A stretch of 64,000 bases of DNA from Hetaerina americana (Eukaryota; Arthropoda; Insecta; Odonata; Calopterygidae): NCBI GenBank assembly GCA_022747635.1, contig JAKTNV010000001.1:41768072-41832071 (forward strand), written 5' to 3'. The notes beneath the pieces are model-generated. The model had not been told where the DNA came from, did no database searches, and was given only the letters and a program-made list of their open reading frames with translations. Shown piece after piece: positions 1 to 36,400 of this stretch. The position numbers were made by a program, and so were the translations under genes. Position 1 is the stretch's first letter, and every line of letters starts with the position of its first letter.

Positions 1-576
1 AATGCTAAATGGTGCCATAAAATGTCTCTACGATCCAGCTGCAAGTCGCCACATGTTTAAGTAGATTCCATTATCCAATTGTCCCATTACCCTTTTTCAT
101 ATTTACAAACATTTTTATTGACTTAAAAACAAAAAAATTATAAAGAAATATTTTTATTACATTTTTTAATTTGTGTGACATCAAGTCTTTAATTCTCCCC
201 TTTCCCTTCGAATTATGATTCTTCTCCTTTAACGTGGCCATAAACTTGAATATGAAGTTGAAAATTTTCTGTTGCTCACGTCAACAGTTTTGGAGATACT
301 GTTTCCACAAAAAATTGATTGTACAGTGACAGAAGTAGAAACACAATTTAGTAAATGGCCAAAACTAATAATCAGCTGTTTTGGTTATTCTTTTCCCAGA
401 TACACTAGTTCTTAAGATAAGATCTTGAACATGTTTAAGAACAAAATCATCTACTCTGGAACTGATATGATACGCATACTTACTAATAAGGTCATTTTCA
501 CATATTAAAAACTCATAAGATTTCAATACTCACCATGGAGTATCAAATATCCAATTAACAGTTTTTATATAAAACT

Positions 577-900
577 ACAATGGAACCTTGCACAATCTGC
601 ATGATTCATTCTGGAATCTTTCTCGTAAAGAGAAAATTTTTCACAGAGAAATTAATGTAAAATATGATAAAGAGTTCCATGCCAAAACAATAAATTCAGT
701 AGACTGTTTATTCAAAAGAAATTATACATAAATTGTTTACAATCATGAATCATCTTCATCTTTTCTTTTATAGCAAAACGAACCTTCCTGAAATGAGAAT
801 TAGATTTCAAAATCAATGCCGTCACCCTCAAAACCAAGATCCAAAGCTAACAACAAAACTGGAACAAAACAAGAAATGTGGTAACGGTCACTAGCCACAA
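577..900. mobile_element. Tigger/pogo-like terminal fragment or MITE
   Basis: Begins after TA with CAATGGAACCTTGCACAATC and continues through ATTAATGTAAAATATGATAA. The same succession of blocks occurs at 4384-4560, the end of the Tigger transposase relic. Shared blocks are GGAACCT near the tip, TTAATGTAAAATA(C/T)GATAA about 70 bp in, and ACA(A/T)TTGTTTA about 150 bp in. No coding potential. The right border is not clear. Confidence 0.45.
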
Positions 901-904
901 ATCA

Positions 905-1130
905 CTAATTCCAAGAAACTGCAGGAGATGCCGCAACAGTAACCTCTACTGTAGTCATTCGCTAAAATGCATTTCAATGCAACAATTTCAGAGTTTAAAA
1001 ATAATTCGCCTTGACCAAGAGGTTAAGGATGCCTCGATAGCTTAACTGGCTAAAGCACTCAGCCGGACATCGAGGGATCTGGGTTCAGATTCCAGCGAAT
1101 GCAAATGATTTTTACACTATGATTTTGTTG
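905..1130 (+). repeat. Short interspersed element with inverted ends and tRNA-like core
   Basis: Positions 1036-1107 resemble a tRNA-derived unit. A-box-like TAGCTTAACTGG is followed about 40 nt later by B-box-like GGTTCAGATTCC, with a CTGG/CCAG arm. This core is bracketed by imperfect inverted repeats (TGCAACAA...TAAAAATAATTCGC and GCGAATG...ATTTTTACACTA...TTGTTGCA). Related copies lie at 15783-15935 (core lost) and 10702-10822. It is not a functional tRNA gene: acceptor-stem pairing and the length of the variable region do not fit. Confidence 0.5.
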
Positions 1131-1275
1131 CACAAAGCACTAGTCAAAACATATTTTGGATACCTCAATACATGTATTTACACTCAAGTCACACAGTTGG
1201 CTATTCTGTGAAAACAATAATTTCCCTGAGGAAGACTGTATTAAATGAAGGGTGAAATTTATATACCACACCAAC

Positions 1276-26349
<25,074 letters not shown>

Positions 26350-27109
26350 AATGACTTTAGTTTATGTCTAATTCACCATCGTAACACCTAAAAGTAAATA
26401 CTTTTCGACAGGTACATTCTCTGTTACTCCTATAACATTTAACTCCGGTAGGTGTCACACTACATACGTGTGCTAAGCGTCATGAACTCTTTCTATATTT
26501 GACCATTGCTTTTCGTTATATCTGATATTATCAACGGTAGTATTTGTTAACATACTGTCACAATGCTAAACCGAAGGTTAGGGCTCTCATTAAAATGATC
26601 GGTAGTATAGGAACTACGTTTAACGTTTAAGGAGAGAGACGATAGACTCAAGTCCTCAGCCAAATCACTTGGCGGACGAATACAGTTTTAGAGCTTTTCT
26701 ATGGGATACCCGCTCATGAGATGGCGTTACCGGGTATTGGGTGACGGTAGGCCGCCGTTCGTGGCGTTGGTGGTCTGCTAGTGGAAATTCTGGTAAACGT
26801 GGATTTTGTGTGTGGCGGGGCGGGTGCCGTATTTCATATTTACATTTTCCGTCTCGACGTTAAAGATTTCCGGTCAATTTATTGTTCTGAAATTAAGACT
26901 TTAAAAATGCAGGGCATTTTTATCGAAAATGTTGAATCTGTGATTTAAGTTGTCCTGGATTAAAAAAATATTTGGTAAATCCTCATTGATGAGTGAATGT
27001 ATTTTGCTTCTTTTAAATGTTTCGTTTTTAGAAACCGGTAAAGAAAAAAATTATTTATACTCTTGTGTACAAATTGTTGATTCCTCAGGGGCATACAGTT
27101 GACACCAAA
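26350..27109. promoter_or_regulatory. Divergent promoter interval between BRWD3 and DHDDS
   Basis: The two start codons lie 760 bp apart, head to head. The interval is richer in CpG and GC than the surrounding introns, especially 26640-26850. It has a GC-box-like GGCGGGGCGGG at 26814-26824, the typical binding site of Sp1/KLF factors. No convincing TATA box is seen in the GC-rich part, as expected for a housekeeping-type shared promoter. A splice-acceptor-like stretch ending CTCAG just before 27090 suggests the DHDDS start-codon exon may be preceded by a non-coding exon. Transcription start sites cannot be read from sequence alone. Confidence 0.6.
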
Positions 27110-29622
27110 ATGTCCTGGATACGTGAAAACACCTTAAGCTGGTTCCAGCTCATGTGTGTCCAAGTTATCAAGACCGGACACATTCCTCGTCACATAGCCT
27201 TTATAATGGACGGTAATAGACGTTATGCGAGGAAAAATAAAGTTCTTAAAGAAGAAGGACACGCCAAGGGGTGGGTTGCGTTCGCATCAAAAATGTGTCT
27301 TCTTGCTAACCGAATTGTTTTGTGAAAGAAAAGTATTTTCCAGGTTTGATAAATTAGCAGAGACTCTCCAGTGGTGCTTGGATCTAGGAATACCTGAAGT
27401 AACCGTGTATGCATTTAGCATTGAAAATTTTAAAAGGACCAAAGATGAAGTGGATGCTTTAATGGAATTAGCTAGGAAAAAGTTTCAAAGAATCTTGGAT
27501 GAAAAGTGGGTGTAAGAATATATTCCCTTGGTTACGCACTAAATTATATGCTAATGCTATGTTTATTTTGACAGAGAGAAACTGATGGAGCATGGCGTAC
27601 GAATTAGAGTAATCGGCAACACCACATTGCTCCCCCAAGATGTGCAAGAGCTCATTGCTAAAGCAATGCTTATTACTCGGGGAAATAGCACAACTTTTTT
27701 GAATGTCGCATTTGCTTATACTGGTTAGTTTACGTTAACATTAATGTCTTTTGTCGTATGTACTGCGCTCCATGATTTCATCTTTCTCTTTAGCTCGTGA
27801 TGAACTGGTGAATGCGGTCCGGTCAATTTCCGCTGGGGTACGTGAAGGCCGTTTGTCCGCTACTGATGTTACCGAAAGTCTAATCGATAGGAGTTTGTAT
27901 ACTGGTGAATATTCAGATCCTGACCTTGTCATAAGAACATCAGGAGAAGTACGTTTTAGTGACTTTCTTCTTTGGCAGGTATATTAATTTCCACATTTCC
28001 ATTATTGTGAGTTAATAGTTATCCCCTCGTTGCTGTGATTATTTTATTTATATCCCTATTTACAGTTGTCCTACAGCTGTGTGTACTTTACTGACGTGTT
28101 GTGGCCAGAATTTTCCATATGGCATCTATTAGCAGCAATTTTCTATTATCAGAGAAGTTATGTGGATGTCCAAGTGAGTATATCACCAATTTTGCCAGAA
28201 TACTATTTCCTTAATGACGTAGCTTTTATTTTGAACCAAATTTATGACAAGGTTGCCTAATTGTAATTGGTTATATTTGTACTTACCGGTATAGATTTTA
28301 CGGTTAGGCCCTTCTGTGACCCCCAACACTATTTTTTTTTGTTTTTAGAAAATAGGTTTTCCCAATAGAGTCAGCCTCGCAATATGCATAAATATAGTGC
28401 TGCTGTAATTCCATGATAAGCTAGAAATTTTAATTATTGAAAGGCCAAAAAAATTAAACCTATCATCAGATGGCACCTTAGATATTGATTGAATGTATGG
28501 TACTTCATATTAATATGAATGGTAGGAAAATTTCTTGGGTTGTGTCATAACTAAGAGGTGGGCAGGTGCATCCTTACTGAAACGTCAAATTGATATGCAT
28601 ACAAGTGTTGCAGGAGCATTATATCTTTTGTATCGCCTGAAATGATGTGTGTTTGGCAATGCTCTTTCTTTATTTAACTACGACTCAAGTTCAAAAACAT
28701 GACTTGCAACATATTTTTGTTACTTGGACATATTGGAGATACTTGTTTGGTTTAATTACCTAAATATTCCAGTTTGTTAGAACTGCCCCTTAAATGGCAC
28801 TAATTTTGATAAACCTGAGAAAACAAAGATTGCATTTTATCAAAAGGGTACATATTGAGTTAATATTGCTTTTATTTTTAATACAGTTTTACAACAAAAA
28901 ATGTTTTTGAGTTAACCAGTCATTTTTTATTCGGCTAGAGGCACTGGTTGGGGTATGTGGTAGTCCAGTGGGTAGGGTGTTGGACTACTGACTGGAGGCT
29001 CTGGGGTCGATTCCTGGGGATGCCTCTGGACACCCTTAGTTTACCCAATCTGAGTAATTATCTGGTGCCAATTCCTCTTGGGAAACAAACCATAGGTTCA
29101 TGGAGAGGAACTGGCCCCCTCTACCCTGATGTGTGAATTTCACCTGCCAATGAATGGGCTTAGTATTAGGTGATTTCTACCCTCAGTTATCAAACCAACC
29201 ATTTGGGCTATAGCTGTGATATTCGTTTTACATTAGCAGGATCAAAGGGATTGCCTACTGAAATGAGTCTATACATGAAAGTTGTGAGAAAGACTCGTTT
29301 GCATTCTGTTGGTTATTTTATTTTTTCCTATTGAAAGTTACAAGATTTAAGATGAGATTAGACTCTGCTGCATTGCTTTCCCAAAATGTAGTATATGGTA
29401 AAATTGAGCAAATAAATACTGTGATATGTTGCTGACATGGCTTGTATGAACTTGCGCCTACAACATTGATGCCTTAATTCTCTATCATTTGCTCTTTTTT
29501 AGGGTATCAAGAAGCTTCACAAATGTGTAGCGGAGAGGGAGAGTGAGCGTGTATCTTCATTTGTTACCTGGCTAAATAATACTAGAGAAGATGAATTAAT
29601 AAATCTTGGTGGTGTGTGCTGA
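27110..29622 (+). CDS. DHDDS: Dehydrodolichyl diphosphate synthase catalytic subunit (cis-prenyltransferase)
   Basis: Extends farnesyl diphosphate with isopentenyl diphosphate units to make the dolichol precursor at the ER, normally as a heteromer with NUS1/NgBR. Exons 27110-27270, 27344-27505, 27575-27723, 27794-27978, 28066-28173 and 29503-29622 join in phase to 885 nt, 294 residues plus stop. The catalytic P-loop motif [11 protein letters not shown] has Asp34, Arg37 and Arg38. [10 protein letters not shown] follows, and the substrate-binding RTSGE motif is at residues 205-209, then SDFLLWQ and [15 protein letters not shown]. The N-terminal MSWIRE and first motifs align with the animal protein without gaps. 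The C-terminus (about residues 255-294) is shorter than in the 333-residue human form. The long last intron (1.3 kb) holds a SINE. Complete and apparently functional. Confidence 0.97.
28951..29215 (+). repeat. tRNA-derived SINE-1 in the last DHDDS intron
   Basis: A box TAGTCCAGTGGGTAGGG, B box GGGGTCGATTCCTGGGG, then the same body as 11879-12167 (complement), including GTGTGAATTTCAC and TTAGTATTAGGTGATT. The 62-codon open frame across it is incidental. Confidence 0.85.
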
Positions 29623-29859
29623 ATTTGCAAAACTGTTTTTTAGGAATTTTCTAAAATTTATGTGATCAACTGTTACGTAGTCAGGGGACCATTGTTTAGA
29701 AGAAGGAATATAAACTACTTGGTGTTAAAGCTTTTGAAGAAATATTTTGTTATTGTTGGTTGTACATGTCGAGAGTTATTCTTGCTTTCGTTGAATAATA
29801 ATACCTCTTGTGGCATTATATCTTCATAGTCACCTGAAGATTCTATGTTGCAGCAGATA

Positions 29860-29865
29860 AATAAA
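29860..29865 (+). terminator. Probable DHDDS poly(A) signal
   Basis: An AATAAA hexamer lies about 240 nt after the DHDDS stop codon in an AT-rich stretch. It is the first canonical hexamer at a sensible 3'-UTR distance. The cleavage site is not known. Confidence 0.55.
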
Positions 29866-32800
29866 TATATATTTATTGAAGAATATGGATTAATTTCATG
29901 AAATAACTATTCTTAGGGAGTGCATTTGAAAATTGCAAAAATCCCATTTTTGTAAAAAAAGGTAATGTGGTAAAAACCCAATAACTAACTCCTAAAGTTG
30001 TGATATTTTATTAATTTGGTTGCGATCCAAACAAAACTGATGGCAAGCCTAGGATAAGCACAAATTAATTCAATTTAACAGTGTTGTTACTCGTCTGCTG
30101 TAGATTTAAACTTTGTGTAGCAATATAAATGTGGCAGTAGGTATTTTCAATTGTGAATTATTCTTTGTTTTCATTATTTCTTGACACAAAATCTTTGAAG
30201 ATATGTCAAAAGACAATGGATTTTAATATAGCTTGTGTTCAAACTTGAAGAATTTTAGGTTAGTGGAGCTAAAATCCAAGGTGCTGTTGGAAATAAAATT
30301 ATAAAGTTGTGTAACAGTGATGGCTCAATATCAGGTGAAAGATTTGTCCTAATTATATGAGTACCACTAGCAGATTTGTTTGAAACAATTGTATTCAAAG
30401 CCAGGTGATGTCCTGTAAGTGTGAATTTAACGCTTATGTTTTAAATTTGATCATTTCAATTCAATACTTTGAAATTTTATGATTCAATTTAGTGCATTTC
30501 ACACTAATTATGGTTTTGGAGCATTTCATTTTTATGCCTCTGTCAAGTCGAATAATTTAGCATATTACATCTTCAATTGAGTGCTAGAGAATCTACCTAA
30601 GACACAATGCCAAGTAATTATTTGTCTCAATGAACCAAGTTCACTTTTATCTAATTATCATCGTTAAAGGCATAGTTTGGTTGTCATCAGTTGATGATTA
30701 AAACAACATATTAACAATTATTCTCATTTAATCCAAAAGAAACTATTTACAATCTGAATGTTGGTATTTAAGATGTTCTTGCAGATAATTTCAGGAAGAC
30801 AGGTGAGAGCATGAGCTCCACAATGCTAGTGCTGTAAAGAAAATTAAGTTTTATTTGTACAATGTAGGCATACATAAGTAATATTTGCACAACTGGCTGT
30901 GCATGTGTCCTGAAGAATAAATTAGTACTGCGGGAAGTACGAATGATTAGTGAAAAAACAATCTCCTCTATATAAAAAAATTATGCAATTTTAAAGTATG
31001 ATTTTTAGGATAAATTTTTGTAATACTAACTGTTGGAAATAATGTTTCACACGTATACCATGGTTCCTCATAGTTTTTGTGAATGATGCTTAAATGGGTT
31101 CTCCAAGAGAATGAACTAGGTGGGACAAGAAAGATTCATCAGGCTGGAAAAATTACATTTGATAGTTAAATTTTTTATCAAATGATTAGGGAGACTTAGG
31201 TTTCAAAGATATGCTAAAGATCTTACTATTAAAACCTTGCCTTCTTCAACAATCAAAACAAATACATCAATAATACTAAACGCTCCTCTATATTAAATAT
31301 ATTCTCCACTAGCTGAATACATTAAAGCCTGTTTTGCAATATGTTTTATTTGAGAAAATATTCAATCAGTTAAAATAAATAAGCAACTATTTGTCTGTCC
31401 TGGAATTAAGAAATTCCTAGACATTGTAACACCCATTCAAATTGCAAACCCTTCTACCTAGTTTTTGATCATGACAATGGATGATATTGATTTTGTTTCG
31501 GGTTAGGTTATAAAAGATTACAGATGCTCTAGATGAGGTACTTTTTGTCACAGTAACAGGAAATTATCTTTTGTGCATGTGAAGATTGCCTTGTTTAAAA
31601 AAAATTATTGATGAAGATGGCACAAAGTAAAACAAATAATATGGTTTAAACCTAGCAAAAGTTGACAGCCAGGGATATGAATTGGTTGATGCAGTAGGGG
31701 TTTTATCCTGGCATTCTAAGTGAGAATGTTTTTCAGGTGAAACAGGCATGCTGCCCTCAAAATATGTCCGTACAGGAGAGGTATGATTGTATTTTAGCAT
31801 AGTATAAAAGTTTCTGGATGTCTAGGGAAGTGGTAAGTATAAGTCCTCTGATAATGACCATGCTTGTGTTTACTTCAGTACTAACGTTTATTATGTAGGT
31901 TTGTTGATTCATGTCTTCACTAATTTAGAGACCTAGAAATTTAATGCTTGTGAAATATGGTTACAATCGATTGGTGGGAAAGCCTTCTTTAGATACACAA
32001 ACTAACTGCAAATGAGAAGTTCAAAATGATCTAATTCAAGGGCAATGTCATTTCTACTTATTATAATGTGCATATCAATTAAAAAAATTTATGTGACATC
32101 TCATATTGGCTCAGGAAAATGTTGAAATGAGGGAACACCAATTTTCTCAGAATACCAATGAAAACTTGAACTATGAAGCATGAGTTAAACATAATTTGTT
32201 GAAAAAAGAGGTATACAAATATTGAATCTCAATTCGTCTTTCCATTCTCACCCATTTGAACTTGGTATGCTTGGCAATAAGTTTTGAAGGAGGAATCTGT
32301 TACTTAAAAACACATGAATATAATTTATTAACTTAGAAATAAATTTCATGAAGGCCATTTGTGTTTTAAGGCATATGTCATATATGTTGTTAATTTTAAT
32401 GGACTCAATGGAAAATTTCAATTTGATGTTCATTAAAAATCACACTTTATTGGTTGTTTTGTCTACTAAAACCTGCCTTTTGCTAAAAATATATCCTCTG
32501 ACTTCTGCAACAACTTGCATAAGCCATAGGAAGGCAACAGAAATTCATAAAGGAGGGGTTGCTTGTCCACATCATCCATTAGAAATATGGTGCAAAGGAA
32601 GAAAATACAGAAGTTGCAGAATAGAACAGGAAGATGGTTGAATGTATCTATATATATTTACTATCCCAGGAAACTGTCGGCTTATTTCCCATAGTCTTTT
32701 GTTGAATGATTAACTTGTGGAACTAATGGGCAAGGAGTGAAGGTTAAGTTTCTGAAAGGAGAGTAGTGGTACCTTTAAAATTTTGATGCGACCTATAAAA

Positions 32801-33434
32801 ATGACTACTATAAATAAGCCAGCCATACACAATGGTTGCCACATTTCACACAATATTCACACATTTCACAATGTGTGAATATTGTGAATACATTATTTAA
32901 GGATTGACTTGGAGGTTTTCATACTACAGTACACAATTCCTATTTAGACTATTCTCCTGGATCATTATTTCTTACTCTAGAATATTTAATTCCTAGTTAT
33001 ATTAACATTGAGAATATCCTGTAGCTGTATATTTTAAGGGAATTGATTTTACACTGGTAAAAAAGTGTAACTATTTGCCAAAGTTGTGCTGAGGGAAATC
33101 TTCACAATGTGCACATAGAAAATGTTTTTAAAATTATGGATAAAAACAGTAGTGCTAATCAAAAGTGACTTCATTTACCTAATACATACGGTTGGTTAGT
33201 TTTAGATTTTCCCAATGTTAAACAGAAATTATATTTATAAGAAAGTGGCTTACCCTACGTTGAGTATGTCTACTCTTCAGTAGTTATTTCTGTAAGTTTC
33301 TAAAGACACTGGGAAATAAAAAACCATCTATGAAGAGGTTTTACAGAATCATTTTAAATTATTTAAGTTTGAAAGCATTTTCATCACAACATTTAAATCA
33401 ACATTAGTAACCAACTTACCAGAAATACTAATTT
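29866..33434. other. Intergenic region between the 3' ends of DHDDS and the lipid-transfer gene
   Basis: Two convergent genes end here. The stretch is AT-rich and holds one short perfect hairpin (32849-32886). I see no supported gene, RNA or classified repeat. A minus-strand frame at 31800-31564 has no homology I can name. Confidence 0.5.
32849..32886. repeat. Perfect 17-bp inverted repeat
   Basis: CACAATATTCACACATT and its exact complement are separated by TCAC, giving a strong AT-rich hairpin in either strand. It lies about 550 bp downstream of the lipid-transfer stop codon. Role unknown. Confidence 0.7.
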
Positions 33435-36400
33435 CTAATGGTGTTCACAAGTTTCCCATCCAGTTACATTAAAAGTGTTGCATAATCCACAAACATTATC
33501 AAGGAATGTATATGGCATGGTAGCTATCACTAAACCTCCAGTGTATTCTAGCCTCAAATTTGTTGTCCCTCCAAGTATGTTCAAATATAATGGGCCATCT
33601 TTTTCCTTTTTGGACTGTCTTTGCCAAATCCTAGGGTAAGAAAATGTTTGTAGAAGAATAAGATTAATAAACACCTTCAAACCAATCATTGCATCTTAGA
33701 TTTTAAGGAAAATCAAGAGAAAGAAACATTTTTGCTGTCAAAGGAATAAGCTTATATTCAAAATATTGATCTTAATGTATTTAATAATGGATATCATAGA
33801 TCCATGAGGTTTAACTAACTCCAAATGCATTCACTTCATTGGGAACTCAGCAACAATAATATACATACTTTCAGCTCCAAAGAAAGGACATGAGACTTTG
33901 ATATACCAAGTGTTATTATTAGGTAATCTACTGGTTAACATAGGTTTTGGGTGGACACAAATACCAAATGAATATTTTGTTTCTCTCAGCAAAATAGCAT
34001 AATATCTTAATCTACAACAAGCCCCTCTTCATCTCTGTGCACCACCTTTATCCCGGTTCCTGCCCCTTCCTCATTTGCCTAACATTCACCCATCTATCAG
34101 TCTTCAATATGCCCTTCATCTATTTTTCCTGCCTCCTTATGATTTCTCCCTACAATTCCCTCTCCTCAGCCACCATACCTAGCACTTCCTCATTTGTTCC
34201 CTTTTTGGTCCATTTCACCTTCTCCACATGCATATTTCAAAAGCCTCCAATCTACATCTATCATCCTGCTTCAGTGACCATGTTTCCACACCGTGCATAA
34301 CTATGCTCCATATCAAAGCTATGACAAGTCATCTCTTAACATCCTTGCTCAATGTCCCTGTCATCAATTCCTTTCTCCCAAGAAAAGCCTCATTGCCTTA
34401 TGTAATTCTTCTCCTTACATCCCTATTACTTTGACTATTTTTGTCCAAAACAGTTCCAAGATTCATAAACTGTTCCATCTACTCTAGTTTTTGCCCCACT
34501 ATTTTACTATTAAGCTTAGCCTTTCTATTTCTGGAAAATTGCATAACCTTTATTTTATTTATATTGATTCTCATCCCATATAGATCATACTGTAATTCCA
34601 ATTACCTCAGCAATGCTTGCAGCCCCTTAGCTGAATGACAAACTAGAGCTTGGTCATCAGAAAACTTAACTGATTTTATGGATTCCCCACTTTCATTCCT
34701 ACCTCCAATTTTTCCCATGCCTCTTTAATCATTTCCTCCATGTATATGCTGAACAGCTAAGGTGATATTGGACAACCCTGCCTTACACCTCGTCCTAAAA
34801 CTACCCATCCGCACTCAGTCCCCCACTCACACCTGAGCAGTCTGAGACAGGCACAGCTTGCCTACTGTCCATCCAATCTAATCCTATTTTCTGCAATATA
34901 CCAATTAATTTGCCTCAATTCACTTTATCAAATGCCTTTTGGAAATCTATGAAACAGGCAAAGACATCCTGATTGTATGCTATATTTCTCTTGATTAGTG
35001 ATCTCATTACTGCAATGGCATAGCATGTGCCTCTCCCCTTCCTAAAGACAAACTGATCATCCCCTAAGTAATCACTTGCCTTGCCCTCCATCCTATTGTT
35101 GATGATTCTGAGAACCACTTTTGCTGCATGGGAAATCAAACTTATAGTGGTGTAGTCCTCACATGATATAGTCCGTTACCTTTTTTGGGATAGGACACTG
35201 ATCTCACAAAGTCTTCCCACCAGATTCCTTCCTCATAGATGCTACAAATCAGTCCCTATAGACTCTTCCTCTCACATTTTCCTGAACCTTTTAGTAGTTT
35301 CGCAGGAATGTTGCCACTCCTATGGCCTTGTTTGATTTCATCTCCCTAAATATCCTTTCCATGTCTAAGATTGTTGGCCTAAGTTCTTTATCATACAGTT
35401 CTTCTATATTTTTCTTCCATCTCTCTGGGATCTTTTCTGTTTCAATCATTATTTTACCTGACTTATCTCCAACTGTTAAAACCGATTTTCCCTCCTTACT
35501 TCTTGATAGGGTTTTAACCTTCTTGTATAGCGCACCAATTTCACCATTCCTTTGTAAACTTTCCATTTCCTCACACCATTTTTCAGCACACTTCTTTTGC
35601 TCTATTTGTAAACCATCTCAATTTATTATTTAACTCTTTGTACTTCCATCTGCCTAAATCCGTTCACATTCTTCTATTTCCTTCTCTCATCTATATTTCT
35701 AATCATATCATCCATGAACTATGGTTTCCATATTCTTTTCTCATTAACAGTTTCTATAGTTTCTTTTGATATCCCTTTATTGATATATTTCCATTTCTCC
35801 TCGATAGTACTCGGCTCTTTTCCATCATTCATGTTTTCTCTACAGCTTGCTGATATTCCTTCCTTGTCAATCCAGTTAATGCTTCTATATTCCATTTTCT
35901 AACCCACTGCCTCTGCCTTATCTTTTTGAATCACACGCTGCACTTCACTAGCACTAAATTGTGGTCAGAGTACACATTCGCTCCTGGGAAACTGTGCATT
36001 CATCACACTGTTCCTAACCAGAATATTATCTAACTGATACTTTTCTGAGTCACCTGGTATTTTCCATGTATACCTATGCATTTTGTGTTATCTAAACCAA
36101 GTGTTGGAGATGAATGAACTCTCTCCGGCAGAACTCAATTGCTTTCTCCTTGCAGTCATTCCTCATACCTAAACTGTAGTCCCCCACCTCATCACCATGT
36201 CATCCTTCACCAGCTGTTGCATTCCAATCCCCCATTCCTATCAAACATTTTCCTGCAGGAACCCACAATTTTATCCTCTAACTGATCATCTACCCTTTCG
36301 ACTTCTTCCTCTTTATGATTGCTTTGTGGCATATATACCTGTACAATGACCAAGTTCGTCAATTCTGCTTTTACCTCATCTAGTAGTATTCTATCTGTTG

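Noticed and set aside
1036..1107. tRNA gene
   Set aside because: Only the A- and B-box-like parts fit; stems do not pair and the unit lies inside a repeated element.
31564..31800. 78-codon minus-strand frame as a possible extra C-terminal exon
   Set aside because: The VWD exon ends in an in-frame TAG, and this frame has no recognisable homology or convincing acceptor.
34037..35902. Plus-strand frames across 34-36 kb
   Set aside because: Antisense of the LINE-A remnant; pyrimidine-rich composition gives long frames by chance.
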